DNA from: Thalassospira sp.
GTDB lineage: Bacteria; Pseudomonadota; Alphaproteobacteria; Rhodospirillales; Thalassospiraceae
NCBI RefSeq assembly: GCF_002709775.1
Contig: NZ_PAQR01000008.1
Span: forward strand, 62,001-126,000
DNA length: 64,000 bases
Reading direction: 5' to 3'
This document shows positions 19,614-30,139 of this stretch, in pieces. Below the pieces are notes generated by a model, which saw nothing but the letters and a program-made list of their open reading frames with translations, made no database searches and had not been told where the DNA came from. Position numbers and translations under genes: made by a program. Numbering within the stretch: the first letter of the stretch is position 1; each line of letters starts with the position of its first letter.

Positions 19614-20444
19614 TTAGCCCATGAAGGGCAGGGGTGCGCCGCCATAGACGTAAATCCAGACCAGAAGTCCACCACCAAGCAAAATGCGATAGATCGCAAA
19701 TGGTGTGAAGCTGGACCGCTTCAGCCAGCTCATCAAAAGGGCAATGGCGATCAGCGCGGTGATAAAGGAAAGACCCGCTGCAAGCAGGACGTCTTCGGTC
19801 AGGTTGATGTCGCCTGCCTGATGCAGATCGATGCCTGCCAGCAAGCCGGCACCCAGAATAACCGGAATCGACATCAGCATGGAAAACTGCGCAGCGTCGG
19901 ATCGCTCATAACCCATGAAGCGCGCAGCCGTCATGGTGATGCCCGAACGGCTCGTACCGGGGACAAGTGCCAGGACCTGTGCGAGGCCGATAAAGAGTGC
20001 ACCGCCCCAACGCATATGCTCAAGGCGGTTGATGGTCATGCCCACCTTGTCGGCAAACCACAGCAACACACCAAAGCCAAGCGTGGTCCATGCGATGATC
20101 TCAACGGAACGCAACTGTTCCTCGATCCCGGACACCTTGAAGTAAAATCCAACAGCGATCACCGGGATGGTGGCCAGCACAATATGAATGGCAAGACGGG
20201 CACCAGCGTTGATACGCCCGGTAAACAGCCGGACGAATCCGCCGAGCATGGCGAACACATCACGCCAGAAATAGATCAAAACAGCGGCCAAAGTACCGAC
20301 ATGAACCGCGACGTCTACCAACAAACCCTGATCCGCGCTGCCGGTCATGGCCGGGGCCAGTATCAGGTGGCCAGATGAGCTGATCGGGAGAAATTCGGTG
20401 ATCCCCTGAACGACCGCCAGAAGAATAATGTGCTGTAGGGTCAC
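19614..20444 (-). CDS. uppP: Undecaprenyl-diphosphatase (UppP/BacA)
   Basis: QGITEFLPISSSGHLIL, VPGTSRSGITMTAARFMG; start placed at GTG (VTLQHIIL), ORF extends to 20471. Confidence 0.95.
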   Translation of the reverse strand: MTLQHIILLAVVQGITEFLPISSSGHLILAPAMTGSADQGLLVDVAVHVGTLAAVLIYFWRDVFAMLGGFVRLFTGRINAGARLAIHIVLATIPVIAVGFYFKVSGIEEQLRSVEIIAWTTLGFGVLLWFADKVGMTINRLEHMRWGGALFIGLAQVLALVPGTSRSGITMTAARFMGYERSDAAQFSMLMSIPVILGAGLLAGIDLHQAGDINLTEDVLLAAGLSFITALIAIALLMSWLKRSSFTPFAIYRILLGGGLLVWIYVYGGAPLPFMG

Positions 20445-20517
20445 GCCCGCCTCTGTGCCTGTTCGCTGCAAAAACTGATCGCTTATAGCAGTTTAGCCCA
20501 TTTTGGCGAAACGCATA

Positions 20518-20540
20518 AATAGTACCATTATGGTACTATT
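20518..20540. promoter_or_regulatory. Perfect 23-nt palindromic operator-like site upstream of gltD/uppP
   Basis: AATAGTACCAT-T-ATGGTACTATT in the divergent uppP/gltD intergenic region. Confidence 0.5.
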
Positions 20541-20709
20541 GAAACAATCTTACGGTGATTTGATTGCGGTTCGGATGAAAAGCCGCAAAATTAATCTGGA
20601 TATTTAAGTCAGCTTTATTGACCTAAATGGTATTTTGTGCTGGATTCTTGCCTATTCGACACGTATACAGAGCGAAACCCGCAACATAAAACCCTTCCAG
20701 AGGGCCGTC

Positions 20710-22140
20710 ATGACAGAAAAGATGCTGAAGTTTGTTCATCTTGAACAAAAATATCCGCACAAAAGAGAAGCGTCCGAGCGCCGCACGGATTTCAACGAGA
20801 TTTATGCTCCGTTCGAGGACGCCAATGCTGCCGATCAGGCATCACGCTGTTCGCAGTGTGGTGTGCCGTTCTGCCAGGCGCATTGCCCGCTTTATAATAA
20901 CATCCCCGATTGGCTGCGCCTGACCACCGAAGGTCGCATGGAAGAGGCTTATGCCATCTCGGCTGCAACCAACAACATGCCGGAAGTTACGGGCCGCATT
21001 TGCCCGCAGGATCGCCTGTGCGAAGGCAACTGCGTCATCGAACAATCGACCCATGGTGCCGTCACCATTGGTTCCGTCGAAAAATACATCACCGATACCG
21101 CCTTTGCGAATGGCTGGGTGAAGCCGCCGAAACCGGCCAAGGAAAATGGCATGTCGGTTGGTATCATCGGCGGTGGTCCCGGTGGTATGGCCGCAGCCGA
21201 ACAGCTGCGTCTCAAGGGTTATGAAGTCCATATCTATGACCGTTATGACCGCATGGGCGGCCTTCTGGTTTATGGTATTCCGGGCTTCAAGCTTGAAAAG
21301 GATGTGGTTGAACGCCGCGTGAAACTTCTCGAAGACGGTGGCGTTGTCATGCACACCGAATTCGAAGTTGGCCGCGACGCCACCCTTGAAGACCTGCGCA
21401 AGAAACATGACAGCGTTCTGATCGCGACCGGCGTTTACAAGGCCCGCGAACTGAAACTGCCGGGTGCAGGACTCTCGAACGTCTATCCCGCACTTGAATA
21501 TCTGACCACGTCCAACCGCCATGGTCTGGGTGACAAGGTTGCTGCCTACGAAGACGGTACCCTTAATGCCAAGGACAAGAACGTTGTGGTGATCGGTGGT
21601 GGTGATACCGCCATGGACTGTGTCCGTACCGCGATCCGTCAGGGTGCGAAATCGGTCAAGTGTCTCTATCGTCGTGACCGTGCGAATATGCCGGGCTCGC
21701 AGCGCGAAGTTGCCAATGCCGAGGAAGAAGGCGTTGAATTCGTCTGGCTGACCAACCCGGAAGCCTTCGTTGGTGATGACAAGGTAACCGGTGTGCGTGC
21801 GGTCAAGATGCGCCTTGGTGCCCCGGATGCCGGTGGCCGTCAGAGCCCGGAAATCATCGAAGGTTCGAGCTACACCATGGATGCCGACATGGTCATCCTC
21901 GCACTTGGTTTTGAACCCGAAGATCTGCCGACCCTGTTTGATTCACCGGAACTTGGTGTGTCGCGTTGGGGCACGGTCAAAATCGACTTCCGCACCATGA
22001 TGACCAATCTGGATGGCGTGTTTGCTGCGGGTGATATTGCCCGTGGTGCCTCGCTTGTGGTCTGGGCAATTCGCGATGGCCGCGATGCGGCGGACCGGAT
22101 TGATGAATATTTGCTGGCGCGCAAAGAAGCTGCCGCTTAA
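20710..22140 (+). CDS. gltD: Glutamate synthase (NADPH) small subunit
   Basis: CSQCGVPFCQAHCPLYNNIPDWL, CPQDRLCEGNCVIE, GGGPGGMAAAEQLR, VVIGGGDTAMDCVRTA; start at ATG 20710 within the longer ORF. Confidence 0.95.
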   Translation: MTEKMLKFVHLEQKYPHKREASERRTDFNEIYAPFEDANAADQASRCSQCGVPFCQAHCPLYNNIPDWLRLTTEGRMEEAYAISAATNNMPEVTGRICPQDRLCEGNCVIEQSTHGAVTIGSVEKYITDTAFANGWVKPPKPAKENGMSVGIIGGGPGGMAAAEQLRLKGYEVHIYDRYDRMGGLLVYGIPGFKLEKDVVERRVKLLEDGGVVMHTEFEVGRDATLEDLRKKHDSVLIATGVYKARELKLPGAGLSNVYPALEYLTTSNRHGLGDKVAAYEDGTLNAKDKNVVVIGGGDTAMDCVRTAIRQGAKSVKCLYRRDRANMPGSQREVANAEEEGVEFVWLTNPEAFVGDDKVTGVRAVKMRLGAPDAGGRQSPEIIEGSSYTMDADMVILALGFEPEDLPTLFDSPELGVSRWGTVKIDFRTMMTNLDGVFAAGDIARGASLVVWAIRDGRDAADRIDEYLLARKEAAA

Positions 22141-22168
22141 TCCCGCTGCCGCATTAGGAGAGAGAGTT

Positions 22169-25100
22169 ATGAACAAGATCGTTCACAGCAAGGGCGCACA
22201 CGATATCGCCCGTTTTGAAAAGAACGCGGCTCATCTTGAAGCCAGCGGGATGTATGATCCGGCCGAAGAACATGCCAACTGCGGTGTGGGTCTTGTCGGT
22301 GCGATTGACGGCAAGCCGCGTCGCGAAGTGGTCGAAGCCGGGATCGAGGCGCTCAAGGCCATCTGGCACCGTGGTGCTGTTGATGCTGACGGCAAGACTG
22401 GTGATGGCGCGGGCATCCACCTTCAGATCCCGCAGGACTTCTTCAAGGCTTATCTTAAAGTCATCAACCAGGAAGCCCCCGATAGCCTGATCGCTGTTGG
22501 TCAGGTCTTCCTGCCGCGTATCGACATGTCGGCACAGGAACGTTGCCGTGCGATTGTTGAAACCGAAATCCTCAAGCAGGGTTACGGCATTCTTGGCTGG
22601 CGTCAGGTGCCGGTTGACGTGTCGGTCATCGGTGAAAAAGCCAACCAGACCCGCCCGGAAATCGAGCAGGTCCTGATCGGCGTGCGCGACGATGTCAGCG
22701 AAGAAAAGTTCGAAATCGACCTTTACGCGATCCGTCGCCGCATCGAGAAAGCCGTGCTTTCCGAAGCGATCAAGGATTTCTACATCTGCTCGATGTCGTG
22801 CCGTTCGGTGATCTACAAGGGCATGTTCCTTGCCGAGGACGTTGATACCTTCTATCCGGATCTGCGTGACAGCCGCTTCATTTCGAACTTCTGCGTCTAT
22901 CACCAGCGCTATTCGACCAACACCTTCCCGAGCTGGCCGTTGGCACAGCCGTTCCGTGTTCTTGCCCATAATGGCGAAATCAACACGCTGCGCGGTAACG
23001 TCAACTGGATGAAAAGCCACGAAGCACGCATGGCACACGATGCCTACGCCGATAGCATCGATGACCTCAAACCGGTGATCCAGCCTGGCTCGTCTGACTC
23101 CGCTGCCCTTGATGCCGTGTTCGAGCTGATGGTGCGTGCCGGTCGTGACCTGCCGATGGTGAAAACCATGATGGTGCCGGAAGCCTGGTCGAAAAAGGCC
23201 TCCACGCCAGACAGCTATAAAAACCTTTATGCCTATTGCAACGCGGTTATGGAACCGTGGGACGGCCCGGCTGCTCTTGCGGCTTATGGCGGCAAATGGC
23301 TGATGGGTGGTACGGACCGTAACGGTCTGCGTCCGCTGCGTTATGCGGTGACCGGCAATGGTCTTCTGATTGCGGGTTCCGAAACCGGTATGGTTCATAT
23401 CGACGAGGAAGCCTGCGTTGAAAAAGGCCGCCTCGGCCCGGGTCAGATGATTGCGGTCAACCTTGAAGAAGGCAAACTGCTCCATGACGCGGAACTGAAA
23501 GATCAGCTGGCCGCCCGTCGCGACTGGTCGAAATGGGTTGGTCGCACCAAGGTGCTTGATGACCTGATTTCACCGGAACGCACCGAGCCGGCTCATTTCG
23601 AAAAAGAACGCCTGCTGCGTCTGCAGAAGTCGATGGGCCTGACCCATGAAGACCTTGAACTGATCCTCCATCCGATGGGTGAGGACGGCAAGGAAGCCAT
23701 TGGCTCGATGGGTGATGACACCCCGCTTGCGATCCTCTCGGACCGTTATCGCGGCCTGCATCACTTCTTCCGTCAGAACTTCTCGCAGGTCACCAACCCG
23801 CCGATCGACAGTCTTCGTGAAGCGCGCGTCATGAGCCTGAAAACCCGTCTCGGCAACCTTGGCAACATCCTCGATGAGGATGAAAGCCAGTGCGATCTGC
23901 TGCAGCTCGAAAGCCCGGTTCTGACCAACTCCGAATATGACGCGATGCGCGGTTATATGGGCGACAGTGCGGTCGAAATCGACACCACCTTTGACATCAA
24001 TGGTGGCAAGATGGCGCTGCGCGAAGCGATCTCGCGCATTCAGCGCGAAGCAGAAGAAGCCGTTCGCGGTGGTGCCCTTCACGTCATTCTGACCGACGAA
24101 GGTATCTCTGAAACCCGTGCGGCAATCCCGATGATCCTGGCAACCGGCGGCGTTCACAGCCACCTCGTCAAGACGTCGCTGCGCACCTATATCTCGCTTA
24201 ACGTTCGCTCGGCCGAATGCATGGATGTGCATTACTTTGCCGTTCTGATCGGTGTTGGCGCGACCACGGTGAACGCCTATCTCGCACAGGAAGGTCTGCT
24301 TGATCGTTATGCGCGTGGCCTGTTCCCGAATGTGAACAGCACCGCAGAAGTCATGCAGCGCTTCAAGGCTGCCATTGATGCCGGCCTGCTCAAGATCATG
24401 TCGAAAATGGGCATCTCGATCATCAGCTCGTATCGTGGTGGCTATAACTTCGAAAGTATCGGTCTGTCGCGCTCGCTTGTTGCTGAATTCTTCCCGGGCA
24501 TGCCGTCGCGCATTTCGGGTATCGGCCTTCAGGGCATCCAGCGCCGCACCATCGCCCAGCACAAAGAGGCGTTTAACGGCAATGTCGTGACCCTGCCGGT
24601 TGGTGGTCTTTATAAATATCGCCGCAGTGGCGAACGCCATGTCTGGACCGGTCCGCTGATCCATACCCTGCAGTCTGCTGTCACCTCGGGCAGCTACCAT
24701 TCGTTCAAGAAATTCTCGGATGGTCTGCGTTCGCGTGAACCGCTGCATCTGCGTGATCTGCTTGATTTCCGTTCCGACCGCGAAGGTGTGCGTCAGGATC
24801 AGGTCGAAAGCATCACCGAAATCCGCAAACGTTTCGTAACGCCGGGCATGTCCCATGGTGCATTGTCGACCGAGGCGCACGAAGCGCTTGCGATCGCCAT
24901 GAACCGTATCGGTGCGAAATCGAACTCCGGTGAAGGTGGCGAATCGCGTGAACGTTTCCGTCCGCGTGCGAACGGTGACAATGCGCGTTCCTCGATCAAG
25001 CAGGTGGCATCGGGTCGTTTCGGTGTCACGGCCGAATACCTGAACAACTGCGAAGAAATTCAGATCAAGGTCGCCCAGGGTGCAAAACCGGGTGAAGGTG

Positions 25101-26719
25101 GTCAGCTGCCGGGCTTCAAGGTCACGGTGGAAATCGCCCAACTGCGTCATGCAACGCCGGGTGTGACCCTGATTTCACCGCCGCCGCATCATGACATCTA
25201 TTCGATCGAAGATCTGGCACAGCTGATCTACGACCTCAAACAGATCAACCCGCGTTGCCGCGTCTGCGTCAAGCTGGTGTCGCGTTCGGGTGTCGGCACG
25301 ATTGCCGCCGGTGTTGCCAAGGCAAAAGCCGACGTGATCCTGATTTCCGGTTATGACGGCGGTACGGGTGCAAGCCCGCAGACCTCGATCAAATATGCAG
25401 GCGTTCCTTGGGAAATGGGCCTGTCGGAAGTCAACCAGGTGCTCACACTCAACAACCTGCGTGACAAGGTCAAACTGCGTGTTGATGGCGGTTTCAAAAC
25501 CGGCCGTGACATTGTCATGGGTGCGATGCTTGGTGCCGAGGAATTCGGTATCGGTACGGCATCCCTGATTGCCCTTGGTTGCATCATGGTCCGTCAGTGT
25601 CATTCCAACACTTGCCCGGTCGGTGTCTGTACCCAGGATCCGGCCCTGCGCGCCAAATTCGTTGGTACCGCAGACAAGCTGGTCAACCTGTTCACCTTCA
25701 TGGCCGAGGAAGTCAAAGACGTTCTGGCCGAGCTTGGCTACACCCGTCTCGAAGAGGTCATTGGCCGCTCCGATCTGCTGCAGCAGGTTCACCGTGGCGC
25801 CAAGGACCTTGTTGACCTTGACCTCAACCCGCTACTCGCACAGGCAGATGCTGGCGATCATGCACGCTTCTGCACCATCGAAGGCCGTAACGAAGTGCCT
25901 GACACCCTTGATGCCCAGATGATCAAGGATGCTCGTCCGCTTCTCGAAGACGGCGAAAAGATGCAGCTGCAATACAACATCCAGAATACCCAGCGTGCGA
26001 TTGGCACCCGGATGTCGTCGCTGATCACGCAGAAATACGGCATGACCGGCCTGAAACCGGGCCATCTCCATGTCCGTCTGCGTGGCTCGGCTGGTCAGTC
26101 GCTTGGTGCCTTTGCGGTTCAGGGGCTTAAGATCGAAGTTCAGGGCGATGCCAACGACTATGTCGGCAAGGGTCTGTCGGGCGGAACGATCGTTCTGCGT
26201 CCGCGGCCTTCAAGTCCGCTCAAGACCAACGAAAACACCATCATCGGCAACACCATTCTCTATGGTGCGACCGCCGGCAAGCTGTTTGCCGCCGGTCAGG
26301 CCGGTGAACGTTTCTGTGTGCGTAACTCCGGTGCGACCGTCGTGGTCGAAGGTTGTGGCTCGAACGGTTGTGAATACATGACCGGTGGCACGGCCGTCAT
26401 TCTTGGCTCCGTTGGTGAAAACTTCGGGGCGGGCATGACCGGTGGCATGGCGTTCATCTATGACCGCGAGAACATCTTTGCCGATGTCGTCAATGATGGC
26501 TCCATCCTGTATCAGCGCATTGAAACCCAGCATTGGGACGAACATTGCCGTTCTCTGATCGAAGAGCATGTGGCTGAAACCGAAAGCGGTTTCGCGCGCA
26601 CCATCCTCGATAACTGGGATCGCGAACGCGGCAACTTCTGGCAGATCGTGCCGAAGGAAATCGTCGACAAGCTGGAACACCCCATTCGCTCCGAGAGCGA
26701 AAACCAGGCAACTGCGTGA
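22169..26719 (+). CDS. gltB: Glutamate synthase large subunit
   Basis: CGVGLVGAIDGK N-terminal nucleophile Cys; VHNGEINT-type motif (LAHNGEINTLRGN); GYDGGTGASPQTSIKYAG; CHSNTCPVGVCTQ; start at ATG 22169 after AGGAGAGAG. Confidence 0.96.
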   Translation: MNKIVHSKGAHDIARFEKNAAHLEASGMYDPAEEHANCGVGLVGAIDGKPRREVVEAGIEALKAIWHRGAVDADGKTGDGAGIHLQIPQDFFKAYLKVINQEAPDSLIAVGQVFLPRIDMSAQERCRAIVETEILKQGYGILGWRQVPVDVSVIGEKANQTRPEIEQVLIGVRDDVSEEKFEIDLYAIRRRIEKAVLSEAIKDFYICSMSCRSVIYKGMFLAEDVDTFYPDLRDSRFISNFCVYHQRYSTNTFPSWPLAQPFRVLAHNGEINTLRGNVNWMKSHEARMAHDAYADSIDDLKPVIQPGSSDSAALDAVFELMVRAGRDLPMVKTMMVPEAWSKKASTPDSYKNLYAYCNAVMEPWDGPAALAAYGGKWLMGGTDRNGLRPLRYAVTGNGLLIAGSETGMVHIDEEACVEKGRLGPGQMIAVNLEEGKLLHDAELKDQLAARRDWSKWVGRTKVLDDLISPERTEPAHFEKERLLRLQKSMGLTHEDLELILHPMGEDGKEAIGSMGDDTPLAILSDRYRGLHHFFRQNFSQVTNPPIDSLREARVMSLKTRLGNLGNILDEDESQCDLLQLESPVLTNSEYDAMRGYMGDSAVEIDTTFDINGGKMALREAISRIQREAEEAVRGGALHVILTDEGISETRAAIPMILATGGVHSHLVKTSLRTYISLNVRSAECMDVHYFAVLIGVGATTVNAYLAQEGLLDRYARGLFPNVNSTAEVMQRFKAAIDAGLLKIMSKMGISIISSYRGGYNFESIGLSRSLVAEFFPGMPSRISGIGLQGIQRRTIAQHKEAFNGNVVTLPVGGLYKYRRSGERHVWTGPLIHTLQSAVTSGSYHSFKKFSDGLRSREPLHLRDLLDFRSDREGVRQDQVESITEIRKRFVTPGMSHGALSTEAHEALAIAMNRIGAKSNSGEGGESRERFRPRANGDNARSSIKQVASGRFGVTAEYLNNCEEIQIKVAQGAKPGEGGQLPGFKVTVEIAQLRHATPGVTLISPPPHHDIYSIEDLAQLIYDLKQINPRCRVCVKLVSRSGVGTIAAGVAKAKADVILISGYDGGTGASPQTSIKYAGVPWEMGLSEVNQVLTLNNLRDKVKLRVDGGFKTGRDIVMGAMLGAEEFGIGTASLIALGCIMVRQCHSNTCPVGVCTQDPALRAKFVGTADKLVNLFTFMAEEVKDVLAELGYTRLEEVIGRSDLLQQVHRGAKDLVDLDLNPLLAQADAGDHARFCTIEGRNEVPDTLDAQMIKDARPLLEDGEKMQLQYNIQNTQRAIGTRMSSLITQKYGMTGLKPGHLHVRLRGSAGQSLGAFAVQGLKIEVQGDANDYVGKGLSGGTIVLRPRPSSPLKTNENTIIGNTILYGATAGKLFAAGQAGERFCVRNSGATVVVEGCGSNGCEYMTGGTAVILGSVGENFGAGMTGGMAFIYDRENIFADVVNDGSILYQRIETQHWDEHCRSLIEEHVAETESGFARTILDNWDRERGNFWQIVPKEIVDKLEHPIRSESENQATA

Positions 26720-26774
26720 TCCCTCACGCTTTTGCGCAAGCTCCCTTGTCCAACACACCTGGACAATTGAACTC

Positions 26775-26807
26775 GCCCCGTACTTCGGTACGGGGCTTTT
26801 TTCTTTT
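26775..26807 (+). terminator. Rho-independent terminator downstream of gltB
   Basis: GCCCCGTAC-ttcg-GTACGGGGC followed by TTTTTTCTTTT. Confidence 0.93.
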
Positions 26808-26838
26808 CGGGGGATGGTTTTGAAAGGCTGGGGGCTGG

Positions 26839-27078
26839 TTACAGCAGGATGTTCAGATACGTCCCGCGCCGGGCATTATGATCAATCTGATCAGTAGCGA
26901 TCAGGTTGCGCAGGCGGGCAAGCTGGGATGCGATGAAGCTGTCCGAGGATGGCTGATCGGAATTGGCACTGACCCGGCCACGCGACGCAATCGCACCCTG
27001 CGGACGCGCGCGCGCATCCTGAAGGCCGGTTTGCGAGGAGCCTGTCCCGATTCTGTTGGTTGCCATCTGACCATCCAC
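26839..27078 (-). CDS. Hypothetical small protein ending RRGTYLNILL
   Basis: 79-aa ORF; likely start is internal MATNRIG (27063); C-terminal motif shared with the neighbouring ORF at 27238-27462. Confidence 0.5.
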   Translation of the reverse strand: MDGQMATNRIGTGSSQTGLQDARARPQGAIASRGRVSANSDQPSSDSFIASQLARLRNLIATDQIDHNARRGTYLNILL

Positions 27079-27237
27079 GTTTGAAAACGCGCTAACCCTA
27101 TCACGTGGTCAGGCATTTGTCATGATCGCGCAACAGATGCGGCCAAGGCGGTAATGGCCGGCACTGGCCCAAAAAATTCCCACAGAAAAAAGGGTGGCCA
27201 CAAGACCACCCCGGAGGAAGCTAACGAGAGGGAAAAA

Positions 27238-27462
27238 TCACGTTAGGATATTAACTTTGGTGCCACGGTTGCCGCTGGTTTCAAGCGGCTGGTGCTCGGT
27301 CACAATCGAACCGATGACCTTGGCAAGACCGGTTGCCTTATTGATCGCGCCTTCTGCGGCTGCGAAAGGCAAAGAGGGGTCTGCACCACCTTTGGGCGTA
27401 ATTGCATCATTCACGGCCTGTGCCGCGGGACCAAGTCCTGAACCTTGAACTGAGCCGATCAT
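27238..27462 (-). CDS. Hypothetical small protein ending NRGTKVNILT
   Basis: 74-aa ORF with GAGGTCAGG-like RBS upstream of ATG; C-terminal motif shared with 26839-27078. Confidence 0.6.
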   Translation of the reverse strand: MIGSVQGSGLGPAAQAVNDAITPKGGADPSLPFAAAEGAINKATGLAKVIGSIVTEHQPLETSGNRGTKVNILT

Positions 27463-27608
27463 CCTGACCTCATCACTTGTTCCGGTTGGGCGATGCCCAT
27501 GTCTTTACCGGGGGCTTTAGAAACTCTCTGAAACCTACGGTATGGGCTTGTCCCCCTGATATAAGTGATGGTTGTCACACTATCCAGTGCGAGATTAAGG
27601 CAATACGC

Positions 27609-27637
27609 GCCAAATGCTTGGTTTACAAGCATTTGGC
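27609..27637. promoter_or_regulatory. Perfect 12-bp inverted repeat, operator or hairpin, function unknown
   Basis: GCCAAATGCTTG-gttta-CAAGCATTTGGC. Confidence 0.5.
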
Positions 27638-27732
27638 CTAATATAAACGGGTAAGATTTTTTTAACCAATCGGCGAAAAATGCGCCTCTCCCCGATGGTC
27701 AGGGTTGGGGACTCGACGTTTGGCAGGCGCGC

Positions 27733-30093
27733 TTAACTCGTCTTGGCGCGCTCGGCCGCCAGCTTGATCGCATCATGAACGGCCTTTTGCAGCTGGGCGG
27801 GGCGGAACGGCTTTTTGACAAAGACATAATTGCCCAGAAGCTTATCAAGTTCCTTGCGGGATCGTGCCGGATAGCCCGACATGAACACCACCCCATAACG
27901 CGGGTTCTGACGCAACGCCTCAATCACCAATTGCGGCCCGCTCCGTCCGGGCAGAACCACATCGGTCAGGATGACATCAAATGCATTCTCACCCGTGCTT
28001 TGCTCAAGGATGATGAGGGCGTCTTCGGTACTTTTGGCCGCTTCGGTGCGGTATCCGGCATCATCAAGAATGATCTGGGCTGTCGTGCGCAGCGCCTGTT
28101 CGTCATCGACAATCAGGATATTTTCGCCATTTCCCGGGAACTCGCCGATATCATCGACCTCATGCACGGGCTCCGCACCCGGCTCGGTGCGCGGCAAAAA
28201 GATCGAAAAGGTCGTGCCTTCGCCCTCGACACTTTCAAGATTGATGAAGCCGTGCGTCTCCTCGACCCAGCCATGAACGATCGAAAGACCAAGCCCCGTG
28301 CCCTTGCCCGGCTCCTTGGTCGAAAAGAACGGTTCGAAGATATGCTCGACAACATCTTCGGGGATGCCCGTGCCGGTATCCTGCACCGTGATGACAACGA
28401 ACTGGCCCTCGACTTCGGGCGGATAGATATCGTCATCTTCATCCGCATCACGCTGGGCGAGTGGCGGGATGTCGGCACTGCTGCATGAAATCTGCAAGGT
28501 GCCGCCATCAGGCATCGCATCACGCGCATTGATCGCAAGGTTCAGCAAGCAGGCCGAAAGCTGTGTCGGATCAACACGGGTATAAAGATCCGGCTCATCG
28601 GACCACATCTGCAAATCAATCCGGTGCTCAAGCAAAGTCACCAGAAGCTTTTCCATCTCCGCAAAGATGGCTTCAACCCGGACATTCTTGGGCTGATCAA
28701 TCCGACGGCGCGAGAACATCAAAAGCTGATCGGCAACCCCGGTGGCCCGTTCGCCAAGCGAGATCACGTGGTCGATATATTCCTTCACCTTTTCGGGGTC
28801 ATCAATCTTTGCCCGGGCAACCTCGGCAAAGCTGAGGATCCCGGCCAGGCAGTTATTGAATTCATGGGCAACCCCGCCAGCCATCTGGCCAACCGCCTCA
28901 AGCTTTTGCGATGTCGCAAGCTGGCGCTGCAGCGCATGCTGTTCTTCGGCGGCACGCTTTTGGTCGGTGATGTTACTACCCGTCCCGCGATAGCCATTGA
29001 AACTGCCATCCAGCGCAAAAACAGGAACACCATTGATCCGCCCGAACTGCTTTTCGCCACTCCGCGATGTCCAGGAAAACTCGATATTGTAAAACGCCGT
29101 ATGTTCATCAAGATGACGTTGAAGATGGGCCCAGCCTTCCGGATGCTCGGGATGAAGGCCAAGCTTGTCAAACGATTGCCCTTGCGGCGATCCGTTGATT
29201 TCCTCGATCAGCTGGTAAAACTTGTAGGAAGCAAAGGCGATCTTAAGGTCGCTGCCCATCTCCCAATACCAGTCGGCTGATGACAGCGTAAAGTCACGGA
29301 ACCGTTCTTCACTGTCGCGCAGCGCATTCTGGGCTTCCTGATGTTGCTGGGTGCGGCGTTCCAGACTTTCGGCCATGGCATTCAGGCCACGTTCAAGGGT
29401 TCCGATCTCATCGCGGCCCATCGGCGTCAGGCGCGAGCTCAGCTTGCCAATCTGGATCTTGTTCACAAACTGGGCTGCGGTGATCAGGCGTTTCAGCACC
29501 GTATGCTGGGTAAACAGGAAAATCAGCGCCGAGGTCAGAAGCACACACAGCAACGAGCCGATCAGCAACACCGACTGCATCTGTCGCTGGCTTTCCTCAA
29601 GCCCCTTGGTGGATACCTTGAGGTAAACATACATGAACGGCTGATTGGCATTCAGCGCAAAGATCGGCGTGATGCTGACCATGCTCATTCCCGTTTCGTC
29701 ATCGACGGTAAACAGGACCTGGTCAGTCATGTCGGCGCGAAGCTCGTCGGTCGGGAAGTTCGGTAACGTGCTGATTGAGGCACCAACCTTGAGCGGATCG
29801 GTGGAGTGGTAAACCGTGCCGTCAAAGCCGATCGCCATGGCCTGCTGCAAATGCGGGCCGAGCAGAAGCTCCATCTGCTGCGCATCACTCAGAACCGAGA
29901 CCTTGAGCTGTTCCTGCTGGATAAGCCGACCGGGCGTGCTGATCTGTTCCGCGATCCTGCGGTCAATCTCGGCCCCGAAATAATTCACGTAATACCCGCC
30001 AAACAGGCCAAACAGGATGGTTTCCACGACAATGATCGCAAAGGCGATCTTGAAAACCAGACTGCCGATCAAACGGTCAAACAGCGTCCTCAA
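27733..30093 (-). CDS. Membrane hybrid sensor histidine kinase (HAMP-PAS-HisKA-HATPase-REC)
   Basis: N-terminal TM, second TM ([20 protein letters not shown]), HAMP, PAS region, [60 protein letters not shown]...[14 protein letters not shown]. Confidence 0.93.
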   Translation of the reverse strand: MRTLFDRLIGSLVFKIAFAIIVVETILFGLFGGYYVNYFGAEIDRRIAEQISTPGRLIQQEQLKVSVLSDAQQMELLLGPHLQQAMAIGFDGTVYHSTDPLKVGASISTLPNFPTDELRADMTDQVLFTVDDETGMSMVSITPIFALNANQPFMYVYLKVSTKGLEESQRQMQSVLLIGSLLCVLLTSALIFLFTQHTVLKRLITAAQFVNKIQIGKLSSRLTPMGRDEIGTLERGLNAMAESLERRTQQHQEAQNALRDSEERFRDFTLSSADWYWEMGSDLKIAFASYKFYQLIEEINGSPQGQSFDKLGLHPEHPEGWAHLQRHLDEHTAFYNIEFSWTSRSGEKQFGRINGVPVFALDGSFNGYRGTGSNITDQKRAAEEQHALQRQLATSQKLEAVGQMAGGVAHEFNNCLAGILSFAEVARAKIDDPEKVKEYIDHVISLGERATGVADQLLMFSRRRIDQPKNVRVEAIFAEMEKLLVTLLEHRIDLQMWSDEPDLYTRVDPTQLSACLLNLAINARDAMPDGGTLQISCSSADIPPLAQRDADEDDDIYPPEVEGQFVVITVQDTGTGIPEDVVEHIFEPFFSTKEPGKGTGLGLSIVHGWVEETHGFINLESVEGEGTTFSIFLPRTEPGAEPVHEVDDIGEFPGNGENILIVDDEQALRTTAQIILDDAGYRTEAAKSTEDALIILEQSTGENAFDVILTDVVLPGRSGPQLVIEALRQNPRYGVVFMSGYPARSRKELDKLLGNYVFVKKPFRPAQLQKAVHDAIKLAAERAKTS

Positions 30094-30139
30094 GTTAAAT
30101 CGGCTCCCCGTTCAGAATGATGCGTCTTTGTCGTGGATT

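Noticed and set aside
22013-22168. N-terminal extension of the gltB ORF overlapping gltD
   Set aside because: A proper RBS (AGGAGAGAG) and ATG at 22169 precede the conserved start; the extension is out-of-frame gltD sequence.
22154-25150. 443-aa and 526-aa minus-strand ORFs opposite gltB
   Set aside because: Antisense shadow ORFs of glutamate synthase with no domain signatures.
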